Source: a virus. Taken from it: 64,000 nucleotides of DNA. Within the stretch, counting starts at the first letter, position 1; each line of letters starts with the position of its first letter. The notes beneath the pieces are model-generated. The model searched no databases. It saw only the letters and a program-made list of their open reading frames with translations, and was not told the DNA's origin. The translations under genes and the position numbers were made by a program. Below, one piece after another: positions 1-9,465 of this stretch. Where the stretch lies: positions 40,213 to 104,212 of IMG/VR virus record IMGVR_UViG_3300044641_010298. The stretch is one strand, 5' to 3'.

Positions 1-1942
1 TGGATGCAGACAAAAAAGTACTTACAATCCGTGGAGAATCTGTCCTAAATCCGGGATAAGAAATTGACCCGGATGGAGTAGTGAGACTTCCTGAGAAGTT
101 GACCATTGATGTTACTTCAATTGTTTGATCTCTAAGATCTGCAAGTCTAGCTTCTCCAGACATTCCATACTCTCTAATGGTAAAGAAGTTCTCAGGAACT
201 ATTCCTGACGATAGCATAATTGACCTTACTGCTGATTTTGTTCCTTTTGCAGAATTAACGTAAGACATGTTTGAAATAATTCTACGCCAGAGATCATCTC
301 GAAGAGATCGAAGCGTATAAGTTGTTAACTCATCATCGTTGACATTGTTTCCAAATGAAAATTGCTCTGTAGTTGACTTTGCAAAGAAGTTTGGAAGATC
401 TATTCCAAAATAGTCGGCTGCATATTTGATCATCTGGCTGTTTATCTTCTCTTCTTCTCCTAGCTCAACAGCCAGAAGATTAGACATGCTGTCAATAAAC
501 TGCTTGATCTCATCAACCTGTATGGACATCAAAGAGAGAGTAGAAAGGAGGGGAGAAGATCTTGGCATCTCTCCAGTTCCTGGAATAGAATCTAGTTCAG
601 GAAATTCACCAATTCCTGAATCAAATCTGGATAAGCCGCTTGCGATAGCACTTTCCTGCAAATAGTGAGCCGGCACAAAATTTGTTACAATATTTGGATT
701 CTCTTCATCGTAATCTGAGGCACTCGTGATCAGATTATTAATCTCTGTTTGAAAACTAGAAAAATCAGGATAGAGAACTGGACTATAATATGGGTTCTGA
801 TTTGAAAGTGGGACTCCGATAGAGCTTGTCATACGAAGGTGCTGTGAGAAATTTAAAATTTCAGAATGAAGACATTCTCCAGAATAGTCTAGTGCTACAT
901 TATTCATGTCATACGAACCGCTTGGTTCATCAAATCTAAAATAAAGCTTTAAGCTAGAGGTAGAAAAAATCTGACAATTTTTGTATTTCTCAATATTTTC
1001 TTCAGTTCTCTGGTCTGTAAAAAATCTCAATTCATCAATTGCGCCGCTCAGGGTTTGTCTGGGAAAAAATCTGTAGTCAAATATCTCGTGTAGACTTCCG
1101 CTTCCTATAAAAAGACTTGAAGTGTCAAAACTAAGTGATCCAAAATCCTGGTAATCAGATGATGAACCTACAAGATTTTGATCAACAAATATTTTTGCTC
1201 TTTTTCCTCCATCTTCATCAAACAGACAAGCTCTGACGTGTGAAAAATTTCCCTTTGAGAAAGTTCCAGATGCTATCACGTATGAATCAGAAGCTGAGGA
1301 GACAAGAAATAGAATTCTACAGTCAGACGTTGAAGCTGATTGTGAGATAGCAAGCGTGTATCCCGCAGAGCCTTGCAGTCTCTGAACAATAACCTGATTA
1401 TCGTTTGAAATAGGGGGAACATAAAGATGTGCCTCTATCTCAAAGGGACTTTGCCCAATAACAATTGCTGCTTCTCCGCTTGCGCCAGGTGCTTCCGGAA
1501 AACTATAGCCCTTGTATGGCTTTACCTCGATGTATGTACCACCTGTCCGTTCAGTTACTTGAGTTCCAGAGAAAAAAAGATATCCTATATTCTTTGGAAC
1601 ACTATCAAAAATGTACTTCTCAAATCCTGTAAGTCTAAAGAGGAATTCATCTATTTCTGCACCAGATCCTGTATATGGGTACTCATTTATCGACTTGTAC
1701 AGAGCAACATCCAGCTTTGACCGGGCAGGAGAAAAGAAAGTGTGATTGCTAAATTTAGAAAAGTCTAATGAAAGCTGCTGTGTAGACTTAAATCCTGCAA
1801 GATATGAGTCTATCACAAAGTTGTTATCAGAGACATCGTGGTCAGCTAGTGCTGAATTACTTATGCCCCTTCTAACAGCATTTGTAGTTGTCTGGCTTTT
1901 TCTTCCTCTAAAAAGAGGAGGACGCGTTCTTAAACGAGGCAT
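1..1942 (-). CDS. Tail/baseplate structural protein with LamG-like domain (partial)
   Basis: The reading frame is open from the ATG at 1940-1942 to the window edge, so the C-terminus lies outside; about 647 codons are visible. The N-terminus is Arg/Ser-rich. Roughly residues 100-320 are beta-rich and end in GAIDELRFF, typical of laminin-G/concanavalin-like jelly rolls in phage tail proteins. The ATG overlaps the stop of the preceding gene (ATGA), and the next upstream genes are baseplate components, so I infer a tail or baseplate protein, possibly with a sugar-binding surface. The exact structural role is unknown. Confidence 0.7.
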   Translation of the reverse strand, partial: MPRLRTRPPLFRGRKSQTTTNAVRRGISNSALADHDVSDNNFVIDSYLAGFKSTQQLSLDFSKFSNHTFFSPARSKLDVALYKSINEYPYTGSGAEIDEFLFRLTGFEKYIFDSVPKNIGYLFFSGTQVTERTGGTYIEVKPYKGYSFPEAPGASGEAAIVIGQSPFEIEAHLYVPPISNDNQVIVQRLQGSAGYTLAISQSASTSDCRILFLVSSASDSYVIASGTFSKGNFSHVRACLFDEDGGKRAKIFVDQNLVGSSSDYQDFGSLSFDTSSLFIGSGSLHEIFDYRFFPRQTLSGAIDELRFFTDQRTEENIEKYKNCQIFSTSSLKLYFRFDEPSGSYDMNNVALDYSGECLHSEILNFSQHLRMTSSIGVPLSNQNPYYSPVLYPDFSSFQTEINNLITSASDYDEENPNIVTNFVPAHYLQESAIASGLSRFDSGIGEFPELDSIPGTGEMPRSSPLLSTLSLMSIQVDEIKQFIDSMSNLLAVELGEEEKINSQMIKYAADYFGIDLPNFFAKSTTEQFSFGNNVNDDELTTYTLRSLRDDLWRRIISNMSYVNSAKGTKSAVRSIMLSSGIVPENFFTIREYGMSGEARLADLRDQTIEVTSMVNFSGSLTTPSGSISYPGFRTDSPRIVSTFLSAS

Positions 1943-3456
1943 CACTCCACCCTGAATTTGGCGGCAACATCATTGATTATGATCTCTTGCCCTTTATTAA
2001 CTATCTTGAAGTCAAATGTATATGTTCTACCTTTTGGCAAAGCTGACATATAAAGATCAAAATAGTGTGAAGTTGAGTCATTGGATGTTTGCGTGCCAGG
2101 AACGTGGAATGGAATAATCACATCGTCGCTTTCAAAATCTCTAACTCTATAGTAGCAGCTATCAACAATGACCCCTGTATTCTCAAGCGGAGTCTTTACC
2201 GTAATTACGTTTTTTGTGAAATTTTCGATAAATAATCTAAATCTGAATTTTTCAGTTGTCTTGTATGTCGAACGCATGTTAGTAATGTTGACGAAATATC
2301 TCTCTGGATTTTGCTGAAAATATGTTGTTTCTCTGCCGTCTATGCTTAGGGCACCTGTGGCAAATTGAACTGTTTGATCGGGCGAGAGCCACTTTACGCC
2401 AAATTCAAGTCCAGTCGCACTAGTGCCGGTGAGATATGCTCTTATATCGGAATCAAAAGAGTTTACCAAGAATGATGACTTATAAATTCCTGTAATTGGA
2501 ATGTTTCCAATCTTGTATTGTGATCCTGAGAAAACTTTTGTGATACTGCCAGATTGCAACTTAACCACAACGCAATTATCTCCCACAAGCTGTGTCAAGC
2601 TTGATCCAGATACGAGATTTGATGCGACTCCTCTTGAAAAAGAGTTTAGAAATATTGATCCAGTTGTATTAAATTCAAATATCTGCGTCTTGTCAGATAT
2701 AACGTCATTGTATGTGACAATTAACTTTGGTCTTTTGGCAGTATTAGTTGTGTTTCTTGATGCAAATCTCTTTACAAATCTAGACTTGGTATCAGATTCC
2801 TGGTCAGAGATAAAGGATACTCTGAATCCGGAATTTGAAATAAAACCCGCGAGAACACCTGAGACTATTTTTGTCACATTTACATTCAAGTCTTCCTGGC
2901 CTGTTGAAAAGGATTGAACTGATGAAAAGTTGACAATTCCTTTTCCGTCGTTTAGATTTCCAGATGTTATTATATCAATATCGTCGCTTCCAAGCAGCCC
3001 GCCTGCATTTGCACCCGATGCAGACCATGTCACGACTGTTCCTGAAACAGAAGCAGTAATGAAATTTGTTACATCAATGTCTTCAAATCTTACAACATCT
3101 CTTCCTGTTCCTTCATCAAAGCTCTTTGAAAGGGGATATACGACTAGAGAAAAATTAGTCGGTGTCGTCTGTCCTCCGAAGACATCATGCAAATACAGGC
3201 TGCATGTAAAGTCATTTGAATTTATATCAAACTCTCCTAGCGTCATTGAAGAGCTTAAATCTGAAAGATCAAAATGAAGAAGACCTCTGCTTATCTCAAT
3301 TGGGCTTGTCTCACCGGAAAATGTACTTTCATCATATAGCTTAAAAATATCAATCGTTCCTGCCTGACCAGTATTGGAGTCAGTTGCCCGCAATGTATTT
3401 GATATTATCTTGTTTGTTATGTAAGCATCCTTGTCGGCCTGAATTATTCTGTACAT
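1942..3456 (-). CDS. Virion structural protein, DNRLRE-like N-terminal half
   Basis: 504 residues without transmembrane segments. Residues about 1-250 have the pattern of DNRLRE-type beta domains: an AYIT opening, a row of hydrophobic strands, FDEGTGRD, VTWSASGAN and a closing KRPKLIVTY strand. The second half is beta-rich and ends in a domain that may pack against the baseplate. It sits 8 bp downstream of the baseplate-J-like gene and overlaps the LamG gene by 3 bp, so the three are probably co-translated. Domain naming is from pattern only; virion location is inferred from neighbours. Confidence 0.6.
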   Translation of the reverse strand: MYRIIQADKDAYITNKIISNTLRATDSNTGQAGTIDIFKLYDESTFSGETSPIEISRGLLHFDLSDLSSSMTLGEFDINSNDFTCSLYLHDVFGGQTTPTNFSLVVYPLSKSFDEGTGRDVVRFEDIDVTNFITASVSGTVVTWSASGANAGGLLGSDDIDIITSGNLNDGKGIVNFSSVQSFSTGQEDLNVNVTKIVSGVLAGFISNSGFRVSFISDQESDTKSRFVKRFASRNTTNTAKRPKLIVTYNDVISDKTQIFEFNTTGSIFLNSFSRGVASNLVSGSSLTQLVGDNCVVVKLQSGSITKVFSGSQYKIGNIPITGIYKSSFLVNSFDSDIRAYLTGTSATGLEFGVKWLSPDQTVQFATGALSIDGRETTYFQQNPERYFVNITNMRSTYKTTEKFRFRLFIENFTKNVITVKTPLENTGVIVDSCYYRVRDFESDDVIIPFHVPGTQTSNDSTSHYFDLYMSALPKGRTYTFDFKIVNKGQEIIINDVAAKFRVE

Positions 3457-3464
3457 AGTCTCTC

Positions 3465-5315
3465 CTAGATTGCGTTTCCAATGATGTCTGTATCTGGATA
3501 TTTGACTTCAAATATTCCACCAGTAGGCGGAAAGAAAACGCCCCTATTTATTGATCTAGCTGGGCTAATCGAAAAAGATGAATAACTCCTTTCGTCAACA
3601 TCTCCTGTCAGGCTAGAAAAGCTGTAGCTATCTAGTCCTATAACTCCATCTTGATTGAGTATTAGATTTATTAAATCTGAGACTCTTATTCCTCCATCGA
3701 TTTGCATGTTTTTTATGTCAAGGTAGTCTTTGAGGGCATTATTTATTTTTGTTATTATTCCTGATTTATCCTCTCTATCGTCAATTATAACTGTGTAATT
3801 AAATCCAATATTTATGATCTTGGAATCAAGGACATCAAATGAATCAGATATCACTCTGAACTCATTTATGTAAGTTGAAATATTTCTCTTTAGAGTGTCC
3901 GGAGATTGTGTGAGATATCCATCTGCATCTCTGCTAATCACAAACAAAAGTGAAGAAAGTGGATTAACTGGGTTTGGCTGTATGCCTACCCTAAATGCCC
4001 TACCAAAATTAGTTGGCATTAAGAATATTCTTGCTATCAAGTCTTCTTTTGAAATCACTCTATTTTGAGAATTTCTTACACTAAGAGCAATACTTCTTAG
4101 ATCTTCAAGCGTAGGTGCATCTTCACCACCTTGCGCAGAAGACAGATTGTTAATCAACAGAGACGACCTAACACTAGCAACTTTTGAAGGAGTAATTCCG
4201 TCTTTGAAGTGGGTCAGCAAGTTACTAACCGACCTTATGGTGTTTGATGAAACGTTGTGAGATACACCACCTCCGTGTCTATACCTTGTTCTAATAGTGG
4301 TATTCATGGGAGTAACTCCCATGCTCTTTGATCCAAGCAATGAATTTGGATCAATTGAAACACGAGAAAATACTCTCTTGTCACCGTAAAGAGGAAGAGA
4401 TACTTCGCTCGGATCCGGAAGTATATCATCATCTAGTGTGTCTGCAGCTCCCGATCCAAAGACAATAGTAACATTTCCAGAATCAGCATCTGACCTTGTA
4501 ATAAATCTATAAGGGGCCGGAACAACAGCAAGCGCATCATCGACTGCATCTGTATCTGAGTTGTTATTTTCAACTGCCTTGAATACTGTGTCCTGTGACA
4601 AAGCATCAACTTCATAATACTCATTCCCGTCAGAATCTCTAACCAGCAATATTTCGCTTACATTAGAATTTGACAGAGAGATTGTCTTGAATGGTGTAGC
4701 ATCAGGACCAAACGTAAATTGCTCTTCAGTTATATCGCCAGATGACATCAGCCCTGTTCTGGTGACCGAATATGTTAGCGGATTTCCTGTTGAATCTGTG
4801 CTAGATATTGTGTAGGTTGCTTTGTAATTTCCAAAAGAATCCAATTCTGAAAAATCAATATCGTCCAGAAGTGTGAAAGAAATTCCAGTATTGGATGTTG
4901 CTCTTGTTCCCGCTTTTATAGTGGGCAATTGTCCGTTATTTGGAAGATATCCCGCTGTTGAAAGCTGTGCATCAACTGTTATAGTAAAATCAACATCACA
5001 AAATGCTGGTGACGCACCCTTTATTTTCACACCTGCGAGTCGTATGAGTCTCTCGACGTTTCTTCTCTCTACTGCAGTATCAAGGCTAAGCTCATTAAAT
5101 TGATGGTCCATATAGAAAGATGTGATATCTCCAATGTAAGCGACTAGGTCAATAAGCATTCCTCCGACAGACGCTTCTGAGAAGTCTTGAATCTTGTCAG
5201 GAAAGTATATCTTTGCGTACTGCAAGAGTTCAGCTCGAAGGCTGTTAAAATCCTTTGCAAGATAGTTTCTTTGTCTTTTTTGCTTCAGATTTTTCTTTAC
5301 GTCTGTCAGTGACAT
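3465..5315 (-). CDS. Baseplate wedge protein, gp6 / baseplate-J-like
   Basis: 616 residues, close to the length of T4 gp6. The N-terminus (YLAKDFNSLRAELLQYA, then FPD and FSEASVGGMLIDLVAYIGD) is the hallmark of gp6/baseplate-J wedge proteins, as is DTAVERRNVERLIRLAG around residues 80-96. In contractile phages this protein forms the wedge ring that holds the inner baseplate. It lies between gp25-like and DNRLRE-like genes with gaps of 3 and 8 bp, the usual wedge-operon arrangement. The function is well supported by motif and synteny. Confidence 0.88.
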   Translation of the reverse strand: MSLTDVKKNLKQKRQRNYLAKDFNSLRAELLQYAKIYFPDKIQDFSEASVGGMLIDLVAYIGDITSFYMDHQFNELSLDTAVERRNVERLIRLAGVKIKGASPAFCDVDFTITVDAQLSTAGYLPNNGQLPTIKAGTRATSNTGISFTLLDDIDFSELDSFGNYKATYTISSTDSTGNPLTYSVTRTGLMSSGDITEEQFTFGPDATPFKTISLSNSNVSEILLVRDSDGNEYYEVDALSQDTVFKAVENNNSDTDAVDDALAVVPAPYRFITRSDADSGNVTIVFGSGAADTLDDDILPDPSEVSLPLYGDKRVFSRVSIDPNSLLGSKSMGVTPMNTTIRTRYRHGGGVSHNVSSNTIRSVSNLLTHFKDGITPSKVASVRSSLLINNLSSAQGGEDAPTLEDLRSIALSVRNSQNRVISKEDLIARIFLMPTNFGRAFRVGIQPNPVNPLSSLLFVISRDADGYLTQSPDTLKRNISTYINEFRVISDSFDVLDSKIINIGFNYTVIIDDREDKSGIITKINNALKDYLDIKNMQIDGGIRVSDLINLILNQDGVIGLDSYSFSSLTGDVDERSYSSFSISPARSINRGVFFPPTGGIFEVKYPDTDIIGNAI

Positions 5316-5318
5316 TTT

Positions 5319-5789
5319 TTATCCGATGTTTGTGACAATAATTTCTACTGTTTTCTGGCTGGTGGATGCTCTAGGTATAGAGAATCTAACCCGTATTCTT
5401 ATCTTTGAAACACCATTTTGATCAGTTTGCAAGGCTTGTGTCTCAAAATCATCAAGGCTGATGTACGGCATGTATCTTTCTGTCGTTTGCTTGACTAGAG
5501 ACATTGCTCTTTCATCGTAATCAGGTAACGCCAGCCTTTCTGTCAAGAGAGATCTTAGATTTGCACCAAAATCAAATAGAGGCACCCTCTCTCCGTGATT
5601 TGTTAGAAGCATATTTCTAAAATTATCAACCATCTGGTCGATGGCCGCGCTAGACATTTCAAAGGGACCTCCAAGCTTTCCAGAAAGAACAATCGGCGTC
5701 AATATTCCTACGGGTCGAATCTGCGCAGGCTGTACACTCCTGGGGTTATTTGATAAGTCTCCAACACTCTTAAAGCTTATTGCTGCCAT
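5319..5789 (-). CDS. Baseplate wedge subunit, gp25-like
   Basis: 156 residues. The centre carries the gp25/GpW signature: MVDNFRNMLLTNHGERV, then FGANLRSLLTERL, then a C-terminal beta-strand pair with RIRVRFSIP. gp25 is the small conserved sheath-initiating wedge protein of contractile injection machines. It is directly followed by the gp6-like gene, a nearly universal pairing. The N-terminal 35 residues are extended compared with minimal gp25 proteins. Confidence 0.88.
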   Translation of the reverse strand: MAAISFKSVGDLSNNPRSVQPAQIRPVGILTPIVLSGKLGGPFEMSSAAIDQMVDNFRNMLLTNHGERVPLFDFGANLRSLLTERLALPDYDERAMSLVKQTTERYMPYISLDDFETQALQTDQNGVSKIRIRVRFSIPRASTSQKTVEIIVTNIG

Positions 5790-5828
5790 GTTGATAACTA
5801 TTTGAGTATGATGCAGTCATCGATTGTT

Positions 5829-6962
5829 TTAAGAAACTTCAAGAATCTTTGAAACAGACGTTGCAATCAGTCCTGACCCTAGCACAAATCCTACCAATGT
5901 AACAATGAAAGATTTGACAAAGAAAATAACAACACTGATTGTTGACGCAATCTCAAGTACAGCATTAGGATTAATATCAATAGTTGCACTAATTCTCTCC
6001 CAGATGAGGCCAAGAAGAGCTTGAAGCATGTCTTTTACTGCTTGAACTATATCCGTAAAAATTTTCTTAATGGCGTCAACTAGCTGCAAAATAGATTCAG
6101 TTGCTTCGCTTATTGCTCCAGTTATTACTCCGGTTACAGTCTCGATAATTTCTGATGGTATTTTTAAGAATACTGTCATAAGCTTTATGAACTTTGTAGC
6201 AATTCCATCTTGTCCATCTCTTTCAACTGTTGCAAAAAGAGGAGTAATGCTCAGAGAAGGATCCAGGAAAGAAATGTCAAGAACAGGAAGGCTAAAGTCT
6301 GGAACTAGAGATAGAGCAGCATTTTTTATATTTTCTGCAATTTCAACAATTTTCTGTGTGATTGTGTCTTTTGCTTCTTCTATTTTTGAAATTACTTCTT
6401 CGACTGCCTCTCCGGCGCGGTCTAGTGCCTCTTCAATTGCAGACTTTATTATCTCAAAAAATTCTTCAGCTTTTTCCAGGGCTGCATCTATTCCTTCAGA
6501 AAGAGAATCAACTATCTCTTTTAATTTTGAGGCAATCTCTTCTCCCTTTGACAAAAAGACACCAATTTGAGAGACTATAATATCTGTTATTGGCGAGCTT
6601 AGAATTGAGTTTATTGGCTCAAATATTGCAGAAAGCTCTGTTAATATTATTGCAATAGGTCTAGTTGGGTCAAAAAGAAATGGAAAAGCAGCACCCGTGT
6701 CTGGCACGGTGTCCAGGCCTTTTGCAATACTAGAAAGCAATCCCTCTACGTAATATGCGTTCCAAGCAGGATATTCGCTGATTACATCTTCTGTGGTTCC
6801 TGTCTCAAATTTTCCTAAACTAATTGAGCCCGGAGGAAGGCTAGTACTCCCAAGAGTAATTCCATCTCTTAAGATTCCTACAATAGAATCTCTATATTTT
6901 GATATCACACCGCTACTTACAGAGTCACCATCTAAAATTCCAACCGTCGACAACGTTCCCAT
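5829..6962 (-). CDS. Unknown baseplate-region protein, helical with hydrophobic C-terminus
   Basis: 377 residues. Residues about 130-220 are strongly amphipathic and Glu/Lys/Ile-rich, suggesting a long coiled coil. The last 60 residues contain hydrophobic stretches (IASTISVVIFFVKSFIVTLVGFV region), a possible membrane-inserting end. I do not recognise the family. The ATG overlaps the stop of the spike-like gene by one base (TAATG) and the gene precedes gp25, so it is probably a baseplate or hub component. A tape-measure fragment or membrane-penetrating protein are alternatives. Confidence 0.55.
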   Translation of the reverse strand: MGTLSTVGILDGDSVSSGVISKYRDSIVGILRDGITLGSTSLPPGSISLGKFETGTTEDVISEYPAWNAYYVEGLLSSIAKGLDTVPDTGAAFPFLFDPTRPIAIILTELSAIFEPINSILSSPITDIIVSQIGVFLSKGEEIASKLKEIVDSLSEGIDAALEKAEEFFEIIKSAIEEALDRAGEAVEEVISKIEEAKDTITQKIVEIAENIKNAALSLVPDFSLPVLDISFLDPSLSITPLFATVERDGQDGIATKFIKLMTVFLKIPSEIIETVTGVITGAISEATESILQLVDAIKKIFTDIVQAVKDMLQALLGLIWERISATIDINPNAVLEIASTISVVIFFVKSFIVTLVGFVLGSGLIATSVSKILEVS

Positions 6963-8065
6963 TAGGTAACCTTGACCAAAACCTTGGTGGAAAAAATTCC
7001 AGTTGCAGGAAGAGCGGGGGCGCCAAGTATTCCTCCTGCTGTTGAGACAAGAGATGGTGCTGCAACTTTTCCTGCAGTGACAACTGAATCAACAGAAGCA
7101 AGAATTGCTCCTGTTGCATCTTCGCCGCCCAGCTTTATGATTCCCAGAGAGGAAGGCGTGATAATAATGTCTCCATTGCTCTTTAATATTATGCTAGATG
7201 GATCAGAACTAGGTCCGACAAGTATTTTCATGTCCTTTCTTGCCTGTATTCTTACTGAGTCCGTTACGAGTGAGATAGTTGGAGATTCTCCTGCATCATC
7301 GCCTGGCAGAGAGTAATAAGAATCAGCATTAAAACCACTTGATACAACAATTCGAGATGAATCATCACTCTTTAAAGTTCCAAGACCAGAAGTCTGCAAG
7401 GGCTTGACAGATTCAACATACTTGTCTGCGTTTGTTATCTTTTGGCTTTCAGGAAGCTTTATTGTGTCTGATAGTCCTGCAACTATGTCTACTGTTCCAG
7501 TTCCTGGACTTCCATTGTTTGTCAAAACTATTGCAGTCCCATTTGATCCCTGCAAAGTTAGATCAACTGATTTGCTCTTTACAGAGATAATTGGTTCGCC
7601 AATAAATTCTGATCTTGCATTTGAATTCTTTCTAACATCTGCTAAATTTACTGTAGATGAATTTGGATCATAAAAAGTGCTAGAAGTTGTCTGCGCAGCA
7701 TTTTGTGACTTTAGTGAAAGGCTATTGTAGAGATCTGCACGCAAATCGTGAGTAAAATTTAAATCATCTGCAGATTCATTTTGAACTTTTCTTGATAGCC
7801 AGTATGGAACAAGATCTGCCTGCTGACTAAAAACCCAGACTCTCTCTCCTGACTTAATCGGTAGTCTTATATGAGAGAAAAATGGATAATGGATGATTTT
7901 TTGAAGGCTAGATTTGTCATCAACAATGGCTGCTATAATTGTTCCATTTGGACAATTTTTAAAGAACTTTTTGTTAGTGACACCTGTGAGAATCTTAGTG
8001 ATTTGTTCAGAAGTTAGAGAGCTATAATCTGTAATGTAGTCTATGACAACAGCCTCTCTAAACAT
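6962..8065 (-). CDS. Baseplate hub spike, gp5/gpV-like without lysozyme
   Basis: 367 residues. Residues about 70-95 (HIRLPIKSGERVWVF) match the OB-fold of gp5/gpV spike proteins. The C-terminal third has the repeats of a beta-helix tip (SVRIQARKDMKILVG, SIILKSNGDIIITPSSLG, IIKLGGEDA). No lysozyme catalytic domain is visible, as in many non-enteric contractile phages. It overlaps the stop of the upstream gene by one base (TAATG). Role: central needle that punctures the host envelope. Confidence 0.72.
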   Translation of the reverse strand: MFREAVVIDYITDYSSLTSEQITKILTGVTNKKFFKNCPNGTIIAAIVDDKSSLQKIIHYPFFSHIRLPIKSGERVWVFSQQADLVPYWLSRKVQNESADDLNFTHDLRADLYNSLSLKSQNAAQTTSSTFYDPNSSTVNLADVRKNSNARSEFIGEPIISVKSKSVDLTLQGSNGTAIVLTNNGSPGTGTVDIVAGLSDTIKLPESQKITNADKYVESVKPLQTSGLGTLKSDDSSRIVVSSGFNADSYYSLPGDDAGESPTISLVTDSVRIQARKDMKILVGPSSDPSSIILKSNGDIIITPSSLGIIKLGGEDATGAILASVDSVVTAGKVAAPSLVSTAGGILGAPALPATGIFSTKVLVKVT

Positions 8066-8448
8066 TACTCACCCTCGTTGATTTGGCTGAAGATTGAGTC
8101 AGAGTCTACTGGCCTGCTCTCCTCGCTAGTGATTATCTCAGCAAGCTTTATGAGCTGATCATTTGCCCTAGACATTCTCTCAATGTACTTGACAACAACG
8201 GGACCAAGTATGCTGTGATTTGCAGCGTTCCCCTTGAGCTGAATGAAAGTGTCAGTAAAAAGAATTGCTGCGCTCTCTCTATCAGCCAGCGCATTGTTGT
8301 AGATTTCTGACCACAGGAGTTTTTTCTTATCATCGACTCCTTCGAGAGAACTTAAAAGATCATCAAATTGAGCAACTTTCTTCTGTCGATTATTCAGAAT
8401 GTCAATCTGATCATTTATCTTTTCCATCTCTGATTTTTTACCGGCCAT
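8065..8448 (-). CDS. Small helical protein in baseplate operon, unknown
   Basis: 127 residues, mainly charged helices with an N-terminal coiled-coil-like stretch (MEKINDQIDILNNRQKK) and an acidic C-terminus. No recognised domain. Its position between the gp55-like sigma gene and the spike gene, with TAATG coupling to the latter, suggests a late structural or assembly role. It could be a chaperone of the hub. Confidence 0.55.
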   Translation of the reverse strand: MAGKKSEMEKINDQIDILNNRQKKVAQFDDLLSSLEGVDDKKKLLWSEIYNNALADRESAAILFTDTFIQLKGNAANHSILGPVVVKYIERMSRANDQLIKLAEIITSEESRPVDSDSIFSQINEGE

Positions 8449-8456
8449 CTGATCTC

Positions 8457-9182
8457 CTAGTCTACAATGTCAAATTCACATTCAACCATCGCTTCTCTAT
8501 AGTGCCGTTTAATTGATGACATTGCAGTTGATATCTGCTTTGTGGTTAGGTTTGTCATCTCTCTAATATACACAAAAATTGCACGCTTATTGAAAAAATC
8601 AATATCATCAATGTTCTGGAATATCTTAACAATGGCGTCCATGCACATCTTTTCATGATCTTGAGTTATTCTATCAGATACCTCAAGAAACATCATCTCA
8701 AGCTGCTCGGACTGAATTGCTTTCTTTCCAGCAGATCCGTATATTTCAAATGTTGGCTCAACAATATCAATTATTTCAATCTCTGGAACTATTGTCTTAT
8801 CATCGATATTGATATGCTTCTTTGTGTGCTTTATCTTCTGTCTCATCTTCACAATGATCCAGTTTTTTGCAACAACGTTGAAGTATGAGAATGCTTTTGA
8901 TCCTCTCGATGCGTCAAATTTCTTCAACTTTTCATACAGAAAACTTACGCAATCATTCTTGAATTCATCGACCGATACATGTACATTTGCGCCATGAATG
9001 AATATTAGATTCTCAACAAGCTTTCCAAAGGCAGGCAGGATTTCTTCTGTGTAGATTCTATCCCTCTCTGCCTGGTCCTCTTCACTCTGGAACTTAACGA
9101 TTGCATCATGAGTTCCTGAATGGAAATAAAGCTTTAGGTCGTTCTTCTTTGGTCCGGCGCTACTACTTTTCTTTGCTCTCAC
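8457..9182 (-). CDS. Late transcription sigma factor, gp55-like
   Basis: 241 residues. The central part carries a sigma region-2-like core: KKFDASRGSKAFSYFNVVAKNW followed by basic RQKIKHTKKH. This is the signature of T4 gp55-type late sigma factors, which direct host RNA polymerase to short -10-only late promoters. The last 60 residues resemble a helical region 4-like end (TKQISTAMSSIKRHYREAM). It lies inside the structural block and overlaps the next upstream gene by 20 bp. It is the natural candidate to recognise the GATATGTAG boxes found upstream of tagged late genes in this window. Confidence 0.75.
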   Translation of the reverse strand: MRAKKSSSAGPKKNDLKLYFHSGTHDAIVKFQSEEDQAERDRIYTEEILPAFGKLVENLIFIHGANVHVSVDEFKNDCVSFLYEKLKKFDASRGSKAFSYFNVVAKNWIIVKMRQKIKHTKKHINIDDKTIVPEIEIIDIVEPTFEIYGSAGKKAIQSEQLEMMFLEVSDRITQDHEKMCMDAIVKIFQNIDDIDFFNKRAIFVYIREMTNLTTKQISTAMSSIKRHYREAMVECEFDIVD

Positions 9183-9465
9183 CTGGACCTCCCATATCCG
9201 TTATTGAGTTAGCTATTTTGAGAATCAGATCTTGACACCCTTTTATTTCAGAAATTACCTGTCTTACTTCAACTGAATCAAAAAATACAGGTTTCTCAAG
9301 TATCTTAGAAAAGATTGCAAATTTTTCATCAAGTGCATCGAGGCATTCTTCCACAGCGTCTTGCATTTTGAGGATAATTAATCCAAATCTTACGTTGTAG
9401 TAGATGGAAACGCAAAGAAGACAAAAATTAATTGCGGCAAATAGGTAGATGACCACATCAAGCAT
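9163..9465 (-). CDS. Small single-pass membrane protein
   Basis: 100 residues with one N-terminal hydrophobic helix (about residues 3-32: VVIYLFAAINFCLLCVSIYY) and a helical charged cytoplasmic part. Family not recognised. It overlaps the gp55-like gene by 20 bp and the glycosyltransferase upstream by 8 bp, so translation is probably coupled. Confidence 0.55.
   Translation of the reverse strand: MLDVVIYLFAAINFCLLCVSIYYNVRFGLIILKMQDAVEECLDALDEKFAIFSKILEKPVFFDSVEVRQVISEIKGCQDLILKIANSITDMGGPGESKEK

Noticed and set aside
6362-6580. Leu-rich rightward open frames opposite the helical baseplate protein
   Set aside because: Complement of Glu/Lys-rich helices; no start signals.
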